From Flavobacterium humidisoli (lineage in GTDB: Bacteria > Bacteroidota > Bacteroidia > Flavobacteriales > Flavobacteriaceae), in assembly GCF_023272795.1 (NCBI RefSeq), contig NZ_CP096829.1, forward strand, positions 5,084,001 to 5,148,000: DNA of 64,000 nucleotides, read 5' to 3'. The position numbers and the translations under genes are program-made. How positions within the stretch are numbered: the first letter of the stretch is position 1; the number at the start of each line of letters is the position of its first letter. Of this stretch, positions 44,501 through 51,754 are shown one piece after another. The notes beneath the pieces were generated by a model. That model was not told where the DNA came from and did not search any database. It saw only the letters and a list, made by a program, of their open reading frames with translations.

Positions 44501-45104
44501 TCAGTATTTACAAACTTCAAATCCTGATATTTTTGCAATTGGAGAAATAGCAGAATTTGATAATAAACTGTTCGGAATCACTTCTGCAGCTGAAGAACAG
44601 GCCGATATTCTAGCTAATTTCCTTGCAGGCGATATTAGCAGTTATTACAAAGGATCGATTTTAATGAACATTCTAAAATTAGAAGACATTAATCTTTGCA
44701 GCATTGGCGATATTACAATTCCTGAAAATGATGATACTTACGAAGAAATTGTTTTTGCCGATTTGAAAAAACGCTATTACAAAAAATGCATCGTAAAAGA
44801 TGATCTTTTGGTTGGTGCTATTTTAATGGGCGACAAAAATGAATTTGCTGAATTTAAAACAATGATTGAAAGCAAAATCGAATTATCTGACAAACGTAAT
44901 ACGCTTTTAAGAGGAAGCTCAAATGCAAAACCAGTTTTAGGAAAATTGGTTTGCTCCTGCAGTCAAGTCGGAGCTGGAAATATTGAAGAAACAATTAAAA
45001 GTGGCGTAAGTGATTTTACCGATTTATGCAAAAATACAGGAGCAGGTTTAGGATGCGGAAGCTGTAAAACAGAAGTTAAAGAGATATTGGCGAAGTGCAA
45101 ATAG
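41589..45104 (+). CDS. assimilatory nitrate reductase fused to FAD-dependent reductase and BFD domain
   Basis: A 1171-residue cytoplasmic enzyme. The N-terminal molybdopterin part (1 to about 700) has [4Fe-4S] ligands C10, C13, C17 and C45 and family motifs LCMSSAVVGYKKTFGED and GQPNAMGGREVGG. A pyridine-nucleotide-disulfide-type FAD/NAD module (about 705-1110, IAIVGAGAASFRF, VVIIGGGLLGLELA) follows, then a C-terminal BFD-like [2Fe-2S] domain (C1122, C1124, GLGCGSCKTEV). It should pass electrons from NAD(P)H to nitrate within one polypeptide, combining subunits that are separate (catalytic NasA/NasC and reductase) elsewhere. Confidence 0.92.
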   Translation: MQTTKIKTTCSYCGVGCGIIVTNDAKNGVMVEGDKDHPVNKGMLCSKGMNLHYVVNDTSDRILYPEMRGSKSYPLERVSWDTALDRAAAVFSSIIKKHGPDSVGFYISGQCLTEEYYLVNKLVKGFLKTNNIDTNSRLCMSSAVVGYKKTFGEDSVPIAYDDIELADTFLITGANPAWCHPILFRRLEKHKEKNPKTKIICIDPRRTDTAAFADLHLQIIPGSDIILYHAIAKRIIEKGYVDHDFVKNHAENFKQYKDLVLSTSLEKASKLCGIPVNDIKLAADIIGKAKGFISLWAMGLNQSAVGVDKNTALLNLSLLTGQVGKPGSGPFSLTGQPNAMGGREVGGMATLLAAHKDIANPKHRKEVADFWGVDEISDKPGLTATEMFEALESGKMKAIWIICTNPLVSLPDSRRAEKALQNAKFVVVQDISHNADTAKFADLLLPAAGWLEKEGTMTNSERRISYLPKGINAPGEALPDIEILIRFAKKMNFNGFNFNSAEEVYKEHCALTKNTNIDISFLNYNRLKTEGTFQWPVPDYGHPGTPRLFTDKKFYTPSGKAIFNLPVSIENTSVQPNDEFPFILTTGRIRDQWHTMTKTGKVSRLLTHIPSPVLEINPIDAFKNDIKNGDIVVVSSKNGEVRVKAKVTDSIKEKVVFLPMHWGKQLENDLNRTNNLTNTVVDPISKEPDFKFTTVSITKYVKPFQKIAIVGAGAASFRFIQNYREFNSTDEIIVFSNEVNPFYNRVLLPEYMTGEFTWEQLLKVKDGETFSKLKITMKAGVAIEKLDPKQKTIVDSLGEIHTFDSLILATGSRPFVPENAQLHLPGRFTVRRKEDADRLKKHLDSTNLPPEEQHVVIIGGGLLGLELAAALKHKKVKTTIIQRASRLMERQLDLISSKLLAEEVQLRDIQIYFDNEVSTVFETDNPNEIEIALKSGKIITANAIVYTIGTIPNIEIARESGLACGRGVKVNQYLQTSNPDIFAIGEIAEFDNKLFGITSAAEEQADILANFLAGDISSYYKGSILMNILKLEDINLCSIGDITIPENDDTYEEIVFADLKKRYYKKCIVKDDLLVGAILMGDKNEFAEFKTMIESKIELSDKRNTLLRGSSNAKPVLGKLVCSCSQVGAGNIEETIKSGVSDFTDLCKNTGAGLGCGSCKTEVKEILAKCK

Positions 45105-45149
45105 TTTTCAATCGCAGTTTTCAGTTTACTTTACTTTGAACATAAATTT

Positions 45150-45338
45150 TTAACGCAAAGTTCGCAAAGGTTTTTCGCAAAGTTCTAAAAGTTTGTTTAA
45201 TTTATCTTTAAAAGTAGACAAAGTGCTCAAAGCTTTGATAATAGATTCTAATCACGCTTTGTGAACTTAAAAAAAAATACACACAGAACTATAAACCTTA
45301 AAAAACTTTGCGAAAAAACTTTGCGAACTTTGCGTTAA
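45150..45338. repeat. large inverted repeat element
   Basis: Arms of 35 bp (45150-45184 and 45304-45338) with one mismatch, built from repeats of CGCAAAGTT/AACTTTGCG, enclose a 119-bp loop. Related phrases (AAACTTTGCGTCTTAGCG, AACTTTGCGCCTTAGTG) occur at 31228 and 25620. It is non-coding and separates the nitrate reductase and rubredoxin-type genes. Confidence 0.8.
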
Positions 45339-45390
45339 GATCAACACAATATAACGACCTGAAACCTGAAACTTGAAACAAAAAAACAAA

Positions 45391-46821
45391 ATGGAACTAA
45401 CAAGATTAATAGTAAAAGGAGGCGTTATTTCGCCAGGAGAATTGCGAGAAGTAGTTAATATCGCTTTTGAAGAAGGTCTAGATTCGATTTCTTTTGGTTC
45501 TAGACAAGATATTATTTTTCCGAAAGGATTTAAATCTTTGGATAAAACCACTTTAGGAAAACATCATTTTGTTTATCCAGATCAAAAAAGTGGCAACAAT
45601 ATCGTTTCTTCCTACGTTTCAACTGATATTTTTAGAAACACAAATTGGCTTACAGGAAACCGTTTTTTATATATTTTGGAAGAATTTAAAGAACAGCCAA
45701 AACTTAAAGTCAACATAACCGATCCAAAGCAGCAATTAGTTCCTTTGTTTACAGGACATTTAAATTTCATTGCTTCAGAGCATGAAGATTATTGGTATTT
45801 ATATATTCGTCTTCCCAAATGGGAAAAAATAGAAGTCTATCCTGTTTTGATTTACAGCTGGGATTTGGCTAAAATTTATTACGAAATCGAAAAAATTTCA
45901 GACGAAGATGCAGCTGATATCGAACTGCTTTTCACTTTGGTTAGCGAAGCTTTAGACACCAACAACAGAACAATCGACAAACCATTGAATATCCCGTTTT
46001 ATCCATTTCCATATTACGAAGGAATGAACAGAATGGGAATTGATCAATATTGGCTGGGATTGTACTGGAGAAACAATTTATACGATTTGGATTTCCTGAA
46101 AGAAATGTGTGATCTATGTTTTGAATGCAAAATCGGGAAAATCTGTATTACACCTTGGAAATCTTTCATTATAAAAGGAATCCCGAAAGACCGAAAACTA
46201 GAATGGGAAAAATTCTTAGGAAAACGCGGCATCAACGTTCGCCATTCTTTATTAGAATTGAATTGGCATTTACCCGTTGCAATGGAATGGGCTTTAAATC
46301 TAAAAACTTTTCTGGTTAGAACATTAGATCAATTTGATATCAGTACCTATGGATTGAATTTCGGGATTTCAGAATACAATCGTGACGGACATTATTTTAC
46401 TTCGATTGTCATCGAAAAAAATGAACTTCCGACAGCTTTAGAATCGATAAAAATCAGAGATACTTATAATGTATTATTCGCCAAGAATTTCGATCCAAAT
46501 ACTCGTGAATATATTGTGCATTCACAAGATATTGACAAGCTCGAACTGCCGACTATTTTAATTGAATTAAGCCGAAAATATTTTGAAGAATTAGGAAATA
46601 CAACATCTGAAACTACCGAAAAACAACAGAAAAAAGAAAAACCACAACAGGATATTTACCAATGTCAGGAATGCTTAACGCTTTATAATTCAGAATACGG
46701 AGACGAAACTCAAGGAATTCCAAAAGGCCTTTTATTTGAAAATCTTCCAGAAACCTATTGCTGTTCTCTTTGTGAAGCGCCAAAAAGCAATTTTAGAATT
46801 TTGGAAACAGTTGAAAATTAA
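45391..46821 (+). CDS. nitrite/sulfite reductase-like protein with C-terminal rubredoxin domain
   Basis: A 476-residue cytoplasmic protein. The N-terminal half resembles a nitrite/sulfite reductase ferredoxin-like half domain (LIVKGGVISPGELREVVNIAFEEGLDSISFGSRQDI). Cysteines MCDLCFECKIGKIC near residues 236-248 could hold an Fe-S cluster, but the usual siroheme motif is not obvious. A rubredoxin domain (about 422-470) has the two Cys pairs CQECLTLYN and CCSLCEAPKSNF. It probably acts as an electron carrier or accessory reductase for nitrate assimilation. I choose the ATG at 45391 over a TTG at 45373. Confidence 0.75.
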   Translation: MELTRLIVKGGVISPGELREVVNIAFEEGLDSISFGSRQDIIFPKGFKSLDKTTLGKHHFVYPDQKSGNNIVSSYVSTDIFRNTNWLTGNRFLYILEEFKEQPKLKVNITDPKQQLVPLFTGHLNFIASEHEDYWYLYIRLPKWEKIEVYPVLIYSWDLAKIYYEIEKISDEDAADIELLFTLVSEALDTNNRTIDKPLNIPFYPFPYYEGMNRMGIDQYWLGLYWRNNLYDLDFLKEMCDLCFECKIGKICITPWKSFIIKGIPKDRKLEWEKFLGKRGINVRHSLLELNWHLPVAMEWALNLKTFLVRTLDQFDISTYGLNFGISEYNRDGHYFTSIVIEKNELPTALESIKIRDTYNVLFAKNFDPNTREYIVHSQDIDKLELPTILIELSRKYFEELGNTTSETTEKQQKKEKPQQDIYQCQECLTLYNSEYGDETQGIPKGLLFENLPETYCCSLCEAPKSNFRILETVEN

Positions 46822-46952
46822 TACGTTCTATTATTTCTGTATTCAAAAATTGCGTATATTTAGCTTAACTAAGAATTTATATTAAAGCGTCATACTTCGA
46901 AAACTTTAATCTGCTTAGTAAAAATCGATTTTACTCAATAAAAAATATAGTT

Positions 46953-47558
46953 ATGATAAAAAGAACAACACAATCTTCTGCTGATAAAGCTACCGATGTT
47001 CCAGCAGAAACAGCTGTAGAAAGCACTACAGAAATACAGCCAGAAACTAAGACCACAATTAAAAGGACTACTAGAACTGCAGTAAAACCAACAACTGCCA
47101 AAACAGCTACAACAAGAACGGCTGCTGCAAAAGCACCTGCTGCAACTGTCAAAACTGCAGCAAAAACTCCTGTAAGAGCAGCTTCTAAAACAGCACCGAA
47201 AGCTACTGTGAAAAAACCTGCAACCACATCTGCCAAAACAGAACCTATCGTTTCTGAAATTGTAGAAATTAAAACCAATGACGTGGCAGAAAACAAACCT
47301 ATTGTAACTGTTGAAAAAATTGGCAAGCAGAAAAACGACATAAAATCAAAGCTAAAAGCTAAACTTAAAGCAAAAAAAGAGAAAGAGAAGAAAAGAGAAA
47401 AAGCGATTAAAGCTGTTATCAAAAAATTAGAGAAAGCTAAAAAAGCAAAACTAAAAGCAGCCGAAAAGAAAAAAGAAAAGGCTAAAAAAGCGAAAGCTAA
47501 GAAACTTGAGAAGAAAGCGAAAGTTCAAAAAAAGGCAAAAGCCAAAAAGAAAAAATAG
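46953..47558 (+). CDS. lysine/alanine-rich histone H1-like protein
   Basis: A 201-residue, extremely basic, low-complexity protein. The middle (about 55-95) has repeated AAAK/TAAKTP phrases, and the last 80 residues are almost all Lys, Ala and Glu (KKEKEKKREK, KAKAKKLEKKAK). It resembles histone H1-like nucleoid proteins in Bacteroidota and would bind DNA or RNA nonspecifically. There is no enzymatic domain. Because of low complexity the frame is supported mainly by its length, start and the following terminator. Confidence 0.75.
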   Translation: MIKRTTQSSADKATDVPAETAVESTTEIQPETKTTIKRTTRTAVKPTTAKTATTRTAAAKAPAATVKTAAKTPVRAASKTAPKATVKKPATTSAKTEPIVSEIVEIKTNDVAENKPIVTVEKIGKQKNDIKSKLKAKLKAKKEKEKKREKAIKAVIKKLEKAKKAKLKAAEKKKEKAKKAKAKKLEKKAKVQKKAKAKKKK

Positions 47559-47567
47559 TATTCTGAG

Positions 47568-47601
47568 AAAGGTTTGACTTTAAAAAAGTTGAACCTTTTT
47601 A
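47568..47601 (+). terminator. terminator after histone-like gene
   Basis: AAAGGTTTGACTT pairs with AAGTTGAACCTTT (two wobble pairs) and runs into T residues. Confidence 0.75.
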
Positions 47602-47680
47602 TATTTTCATTAGCAATGTAAATACAGTTTGTCATTTAAACGAAAGGAGAAACGACAAAATTATGCATTCATTATAAAAA

Positions 47681-48688
47681 TTACCCCCCAATAGCAATCA
47701 TACTACGGTTATCAAAATGTTTTGTAGGATCATTAATTTCGTTAACGGTAGACATTCCCGCGCGCACTTTCTTTTTATTCTGAATCGATTCTGAAATTAA
47801 ATTGGCGATGGATTCTCCATTTCTAAAAGCCGTCAATAAATCGGTTTCTGAATTAGAGAAAAGGCAGTTTTTTATTTTTCCGTCTGCCGTCAAGCGGATG
47901 CGGTTACAGCTGTCACAAAACGGATTTGTAATCGAACTTATGATTCCGAAATCGCCTTGGAAACCTTTAATTTTATAATTTCTGGAAGTGAAATTTTTTT
48001 CGTCTTCTAATTTCAGCATTTCTTCTGAAGAAAATTGAGTTCCAACTAAAGATAGAATTTCTTCTTGCGAAACCATTTTGCTTCTGTCCCACTCGTTTCC
48101 AGCAAAAGGCATAAATTCAATAAACCGAACCGAAATAGGCAGAAACTGAGTCAGTTTCACAAAATCTACAATTTCATTATCATTAAAACCTTTTATCAAA
48201 ACCACATTTACTTTTACCTGAAAATCATGATTCAGAAGTAAATGCAAATTATCAATTACTTTTTCAAACTGATTTCTAAGCGTTATAGAAGCAAATTTAG
48301 AAGCGACCAAAGTATCTAAACTCAAATTGATTTTTTGTACCTTAAACTCTCTTAAAACTTCAATATGACGATCCACTAAAATTCCGTTTGTTGTCATGGA
48401 AAGCGAAATGCCAAGTTCTGATAATTTAGAAACAATTTCAGGAAAATCCTTTCTGAGCAAAGGTTCACCGCCCGTTAGTCTTATTTTGTCAACACCATTT
48501 TTTACGAAAGTTTCGGCAATAGCAAAAATCTCATCGGCCGTCATTAAACTAGCTTTTGGAGATAATGCGATTCCATCCGCTGGCATGCAGTACGTACAAC
48601 GCAGGTTGCATTTTTCCAGCAGCGAAATGCGCAAATAATTATGTTTGCGCCCAAAACCATCCGTCAAAATAGTGTTAGAGGCTGTCAT
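47681..48688 (-). CDS. moaA: GTP 3',8-cyclase MoaA
   Basis: A 335-residue radical SAM enzyme that starts molybdenum cofactor synthesis by converting GTP to the cyclised precursor. The radical SAM cluster ligands are C27, C31 and C34 (CNLRCTYC); the second cluster is bound by NPFCDSCNRIRLTADGKIKNC near residues 255-272. The protein ends in the conserved GG needed for activity. Its start overlaps the end of moaCB by 14 bases, so the two are cotranscribed and perhaps translationally coupled. It is the last gene of the cofactor run. Confidence 0.96.
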   Translation of the reverse strand: MTASNTILTDGFGRKHNYLRISLLEKCNLRCTYCMPADGIALSPKASLMTADEIFAIAETFVKNGVDKIRLTGGEPLLRKDFPEIVSKLSELGISLSMTTNGILVDRHIEVLREFKVQKINLSLDTLVASKFASITLRNQFEKVIDNLHLLLNHDFQVKVNVVLIKGFNDNEIVDFVKLTQFLPISVRFIEFMPFAGNEWDRSKMVSQEEILSLVGTQFSSEEMLKLEDEKNFTSRNYKIKGFQGDFGIISSITNPFCDSCNRIRLTADGKIKNCLFSNSETDLLTAFRNGESIANLISESIQNKKKVRAGMSTVNEINDPTKHFDNRSMIAIGG

Positions 48689-49589
48689 GATTTTTTCCTT
48701 TTAAAATATGAAAAACATGCATTACGTGCGGAAAAACAGCATCCATAGATTCCCTCACTCCGTTTGTAGAACCTGGCAAAGCCAAAACCAGACTTTTGCC
48801 TAAAGTACCTACAACACTTCTAGAAAGCATTGCGTACGGCATTCTTTGCTGACCGTAATTGCGAATGGCTTCCTCGATTCCTGGAATTCTGCTTTCTAAT
48901 AATGGTTCTAAAGCTTCTGGTGTAACATCTCTTGGAGATAATCCCGTCCCGCCTGTAAAAATTACCAGCTGATTTTCTTTAGCGAAAGCTTTAGTTTTTT
49001 GCTGAATAATATCCAATTCATCTGGAATAATTTCGTAATGAGAAGTTTCAACTCCGTATGAATCCAGTTTCTCTACAATTGTTTTTCCAGAACGATCTTC
49101 TTTATCTCCTGCAAAAATAGAATCGGAACAAACGAAAACTGCCGCTTTAATTACATTCGGGAATTTATTTTTGAAAGACGATTTTCCGCCTTCTTTATTA
49201 ATTAATTTGATGGTCGAAATTTCGATTTCCTTATCAATTGGTTTTAGCATATCATACATGGTAAGTGCTACAATTGATGCGCCGTGCATGGCTTCAACCT
49301 CAACTCCCGTTTTGTAAACGGTTTTTACTTTAAAAATAATATGAATATCCAATCCTTCGACATTGTATTCAACAGAAGTAAATTCAATTGGAAGCGGGTG
49401 ACAATCTGGAATGGACAAATGGGTGTTTTTGACCGCAAACAATCCAGCCGTTTTTGCCATTTCAAATACGTTTCCTTTTGGCACTAGATTATTCACAACA
49501 GCATCAATTGTTTCCTGCTTGCTTACTTTGACAATTGCGGTTGCTGTTGCGACTCTTAAAGTGCTTATTTTATGCGTAATATCTACCAT
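48675..49589 (-). CDS. moaCB: bifunctional MoaC-MoaB molybdenum cofactor protein
   Basis: A 304-residue fusion. Residues 1-145 are cyclic pyranopterin monophosphate synthase MoaC (LSIPDCHPLPI, TGVEVEAMHGASIVALTMYDMLKPIDKEI, EGGKSSF). Residues about 148-300 are a MoaB/Mog-type domain that adenylylates molybdopterin (AAVFVCSDSIFAGDKEDRSG, VIFTGGTGLSPRDVTPEALEPLL, GTLGKSLVLALPGSTNGVRE). It catalyses the step after MoaA and a later activation step. The following moaA overlaps its end. Confidence 0.94.
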   Translation of the reverse strand: MVDITHKISTLRVATATAIVKVSKQETIDAVVNNLVPKGNVFEMAKTAGLFAVKNTHLSIPDCHPLPIEFTSVEYNVEGLDIHIIFKVKTVYKTGVEVEAMHGASIVALTMYDMLKPIDKEIEISTIKLINKEGGKSSFKNKFPNVIKAAVFVCSDSIFAGDKEDRSGKTIVEKLDSYGVETSHYEIIPDELDIIQQKTKAFAKENQLVIFTGGTGLSPRDVTPEALEPLLESRIPGIEEAIRNYGQQRMPYAMLSRSVVGTLGKSLVLALPGSTNGVRESMDAVFPHVMHVFHILKGKNHDSL

Positions 49590-49598
49590 TATAATTTC

Positions 49599-50030
49599 TT
49601 AGGTATTTTGTTTCCAAGTGAATGTATCGTTTTCAAACATTTCTTTGCCAAAAATCGGAACATCGGTTTTAATCCAGTTTACGATGGCTTCTGTTGCTTC
49701 ATAAACTTGTTTGCGACGTGTTGCCGAAACAAAAACAAACAAACAGATTTCGCCTGCTTTTACAACACCTAAACTGTGGTAAATGTGCATACAGGTTAAA
49801 TCGAATTTAGCAAAAGCTTTTTCTCGAATTGTGTACAAAGCTTCATTCGCCATGTCTTTATATGCCGAATAATCGATTGCTACGACGGTATTATCGTGAA
49901 TAACATCGGCACGAACTTGTCCTAGAAAAATATTATGTGCTCCAATCGTATGTTTTGATTGATGTTTAGCGATAGATTCCGCTATAAATTCAGGAGCAAT
50001 TGGCCCTTCTACAAATACATTTTTACTCAT
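49599..50030 (-). CDS. moaE: molybdopterin synthase catalytic subunit MoaE
   Basis: A 143-residue subunit that, with MoaD, inserts dithiolene sulfur into the pyranopterin precursor. Recognised by GAHNIFLGQVRADV, AIDYSAYKDMANEALYTI, MHIYHSLGVVKAGEICLFVFVSATRRKQVYEATEAIVNWIKTDVPIFGKEMF, where the final Lys is the catalytic type. It lies 9 bases upstream of moaCB in transcription order. Confidence 0.95.
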   Translation of the reverse strand: MSKNVFVEGPIAPEFIAESIAKHQSKHTIGAHNIFLGQVRADVIHDNTVVAIDYSAYKDMANEALYTIREKAFAKFDLTCMHIYHSLGVVKAGEICLFVFVSATRRKQVYEATEAIVNWIKTDVPIFGKEMFENDTFTWKQNT

Positions 50031-50053
50031 TTTTATGTTTTTTAATAAGGACT

Positions 50054-50407
50054 TTAAAAGCCGTTCATCAAACTTTTCAATTCCTTTGTTCTGCTAATGG
50101 TAAGCTGCATTCTACAATCTGCATACATTTTATTTGCTATAACACCACCGTCACCTTCAGAATAGCATTTAAATTTACAATTTGAATCTCTAAATTTTAT
50201 CCAGTCTTTTTGAGCAGCAACTAAAGCTGTCTGATCTTTTGTCCCTAGTTTATTTTTCAGCTGATTATAAACTTTATTCAATTCTTTATCCGCTTTATCA
50301 TAAGCTTCATAAAGCTCTGTTTCACCAGTAGCATCAACTTGGTTTTGTGAAAAACCGAATTGAGAAAAACAAAAAAACAAAAACAATCCGAAAATAACTT
50401 TTTTCAT
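50054..50407 (-). CDS. LprI-like (DUF1311) secreted protein
   Basis: A 117-residue protein with a signal peptide (VIFGLFLFFCFSQFGFSQ). The mature domain (TELYEAYDKADKELNKVYNQL, LVAAQKDWIKFRDSNCKFKCYSEGDGGVIANKMYADCRMQLTISRTKELKSLM) matches the lysozyme-inhibitor LprI N-terminal family, with four Cys for disulfides. It is inserted between moeB-like and moaE genes in the same direction, yet its periplasmic nature has no clear link to cofactor synthesis. Confidence 0.82.
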   Translation of the reverse strand: MKKVIFGLFLFFCFSQFGFSQNQVDATGETELYEAYDKADKELNKVYNQLKNKLGTKDQTALVAAQKDWIKFRDSNCKFKCYSEGDGGVIANKMYADCRMQLTISRTKELKSLMNGF

Positions 50408-50415
50408 AGTAGCTA

Positions 50416-51501
50416 TTATTTATTAATTAGAATGGATTTTTCATGCAACGATTCTTTCATCGCTAAAGCACCACCAGCAATGCTTTTTATATTTTTAAAT
50501 TGATGCTTTTGAAGCAATTCAACTGCGATTTTACTTCTGATTCCAGATTGACAGAAAACGTAAATCGTTTGATTTGAATTCAGTTTTTTAATTTCATTTT
50601 CTAGATTCACCAACGGAATCTGAAGGCTGTTTTTCAAATTTATTTTTGGCAGTTCGTCTTCATTTCGAACATCTAAAAAAAGAACCTCATCATTTTCTAG
50701 TTCATCAAAAATAAACTCAAATTTTATCTCTTCAATCTCATTTTCAGATGAATTGTATTTCTGTTCGAAATCTTCTTTAGTCATTTCTATTTTTGAGCTC
50801 TTTTCGAAATCATATTTCTGTTGCTCATTATTCAAAATATTATAAATCAGAATCTTTCCAATCAAAACTTCTCCTACTCCAAGAATCATTTTTATGACTT
50901 CATTGGCCTGAAACATTCCGATAATTCCAACTGAAACACCAATTACACCAGCGTCCTCACAATTCAATGCACTATTATTTTCATCTGGATACAAACATCT
51001 ATATGCTGGCCCGTTTTGATAATTGAAAACAGAAACTTGTCCCTGAAATCTAAAAATAGATCCATAAACCATTGGTTTATTGGTTACGAGACAAGCATCA
51101 TTAATCAAATATTTAATGGCAAGATTATCTGTTGCATCAACAATTATATCGTATTTTTCAAATAAGGAAATAGCATTTTTTGCTGATAATTTTTCAGAAA
51201 AAGCATGTACTTTAATCTCAGGATTTAACTGCGAAATCATCAATTTAGCTTCCTTAGCTTTAGAATTTCCAACAACAGAACTTTTGTAAATTACCTGTCT
51301 ATGAAGGTTCGAAATTTCGATAAGATCATCGTCAATAATTCCGATTTCACCCACTCCCGCTCCAGCCAAATAAGGCAGAACTGCAGCTCCCAAACCTCCG
51401 GCACCAACAACCAGAACTTTAGATTTCAGTAATTTGCACTGGCCAACATCTCCTATCTCAGGAAGAATAATTTGTCTGTTATATCGTGAAGTTTCGCTCA
51501 T
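50416..51501 (-). CDS. MoeB/ThiF-type adenylyltransferase with C-terminal rhodanese domain
   Basis: A 361-residue E1-like enzyme expected to adenylylate the MoaD C terminus. The adenylation domain (1-240) has VLVVGAGGLGAAVLPYLAGAGVGEIGIIDDD and NLHRQ. The rhodanese domain (about 265-355) has the active loop VFCQSGIRS. The Cys of ALNCEDAGV is kept, but of the zinc pairs of E. coli MoeB only one Cys remains (AYRCLYP) and the second pair is absent, so it likely lacks zinc. The rhodanese domain may deliver sulfur to MoaD thiocarboxylate. Confidence 0.88.
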   Translation of the reverse strand: MSETSRYNRQIILPEIGDVGQCKLLKSKVLVVGAGGLGAAVLPYLAGAGVGEIGIIDDDLIEISNLHRQVIYKSSVVGNSKAKEAKLMISQLNPEIKVHAFSEKLSAKNAISLFEKYDIIVDATDNLAIKYLINDACLVTNKPMVYGSIFRFQGQVSVFNYQNGPAYRCLYPDENNSALNCEDAGVIGVSVGIIGMFQANEVIKMILGVGEVLIGKILIYNILNNEQQKYDFEKSSKIEMTKEDFEQKYNSSENEIEEIKFEFIFDELENDEVLFLDVRNEDELPKINLKNSLQIPLVNLENEIKKLNSNQTIYVFCQSGIRSKIAVELLQKHQFKNIKSIAGGALAMKESLHEKSILINK

Positions 51502-51512
51502 TAGTTTTAGTT

Positions 51513-51752
51513 TTATCCTCCGGCAAATGGTGGCAATAATGCTACAATATCACTAATATGTAAAGTATAATCTGAAGTTTTAGAAACTATTTTCTGATTC
51601 ACAGCAACGCTGAAAGTCAGCGATTCAAACTCATATTTATTGTTTAAATCCTGTAATAATTGCTGCAATGATACTTCTTCCGAAAAAGATAATTTTTCGA
51701 ATTCACATTTTGTTTTTTCAGCAACAGCTCCAAAATATTTAACCTCGATCAT
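51513..51752 (-). CDS. moaD: molybdopterin synthase sulfur carrier MoaD
   Basis: A 79-residue ubiquitin-like carrier ending in PPFAGG, whose terminal Gly is thiocarboxylated. EVKYFGAVAEKTKCEFEKL at the start fits the family. It lies 11 bases before the MoeB-like gene that activates it and 2 bases after cobA in transcription order. Confidence 0.94.
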   Translation of the reverse strand: MIEVKYFGAVAEKTKCEFEKLSFSEEVSLQQLLQDLNNKYEFESLTFSVAVNQKIVSKTSDYTLHISDIVALLPPFAGG

Positions 51753-51754
51753 TT

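Noticed and set aside
46931..47422. A 163-residue hydrophobic minus-strand frame
   Set aside because: It is the reverse-strand shadow of the Lys/Ala-rich gene, whose codon bias yields Phe, Val and Ala on the other strand.
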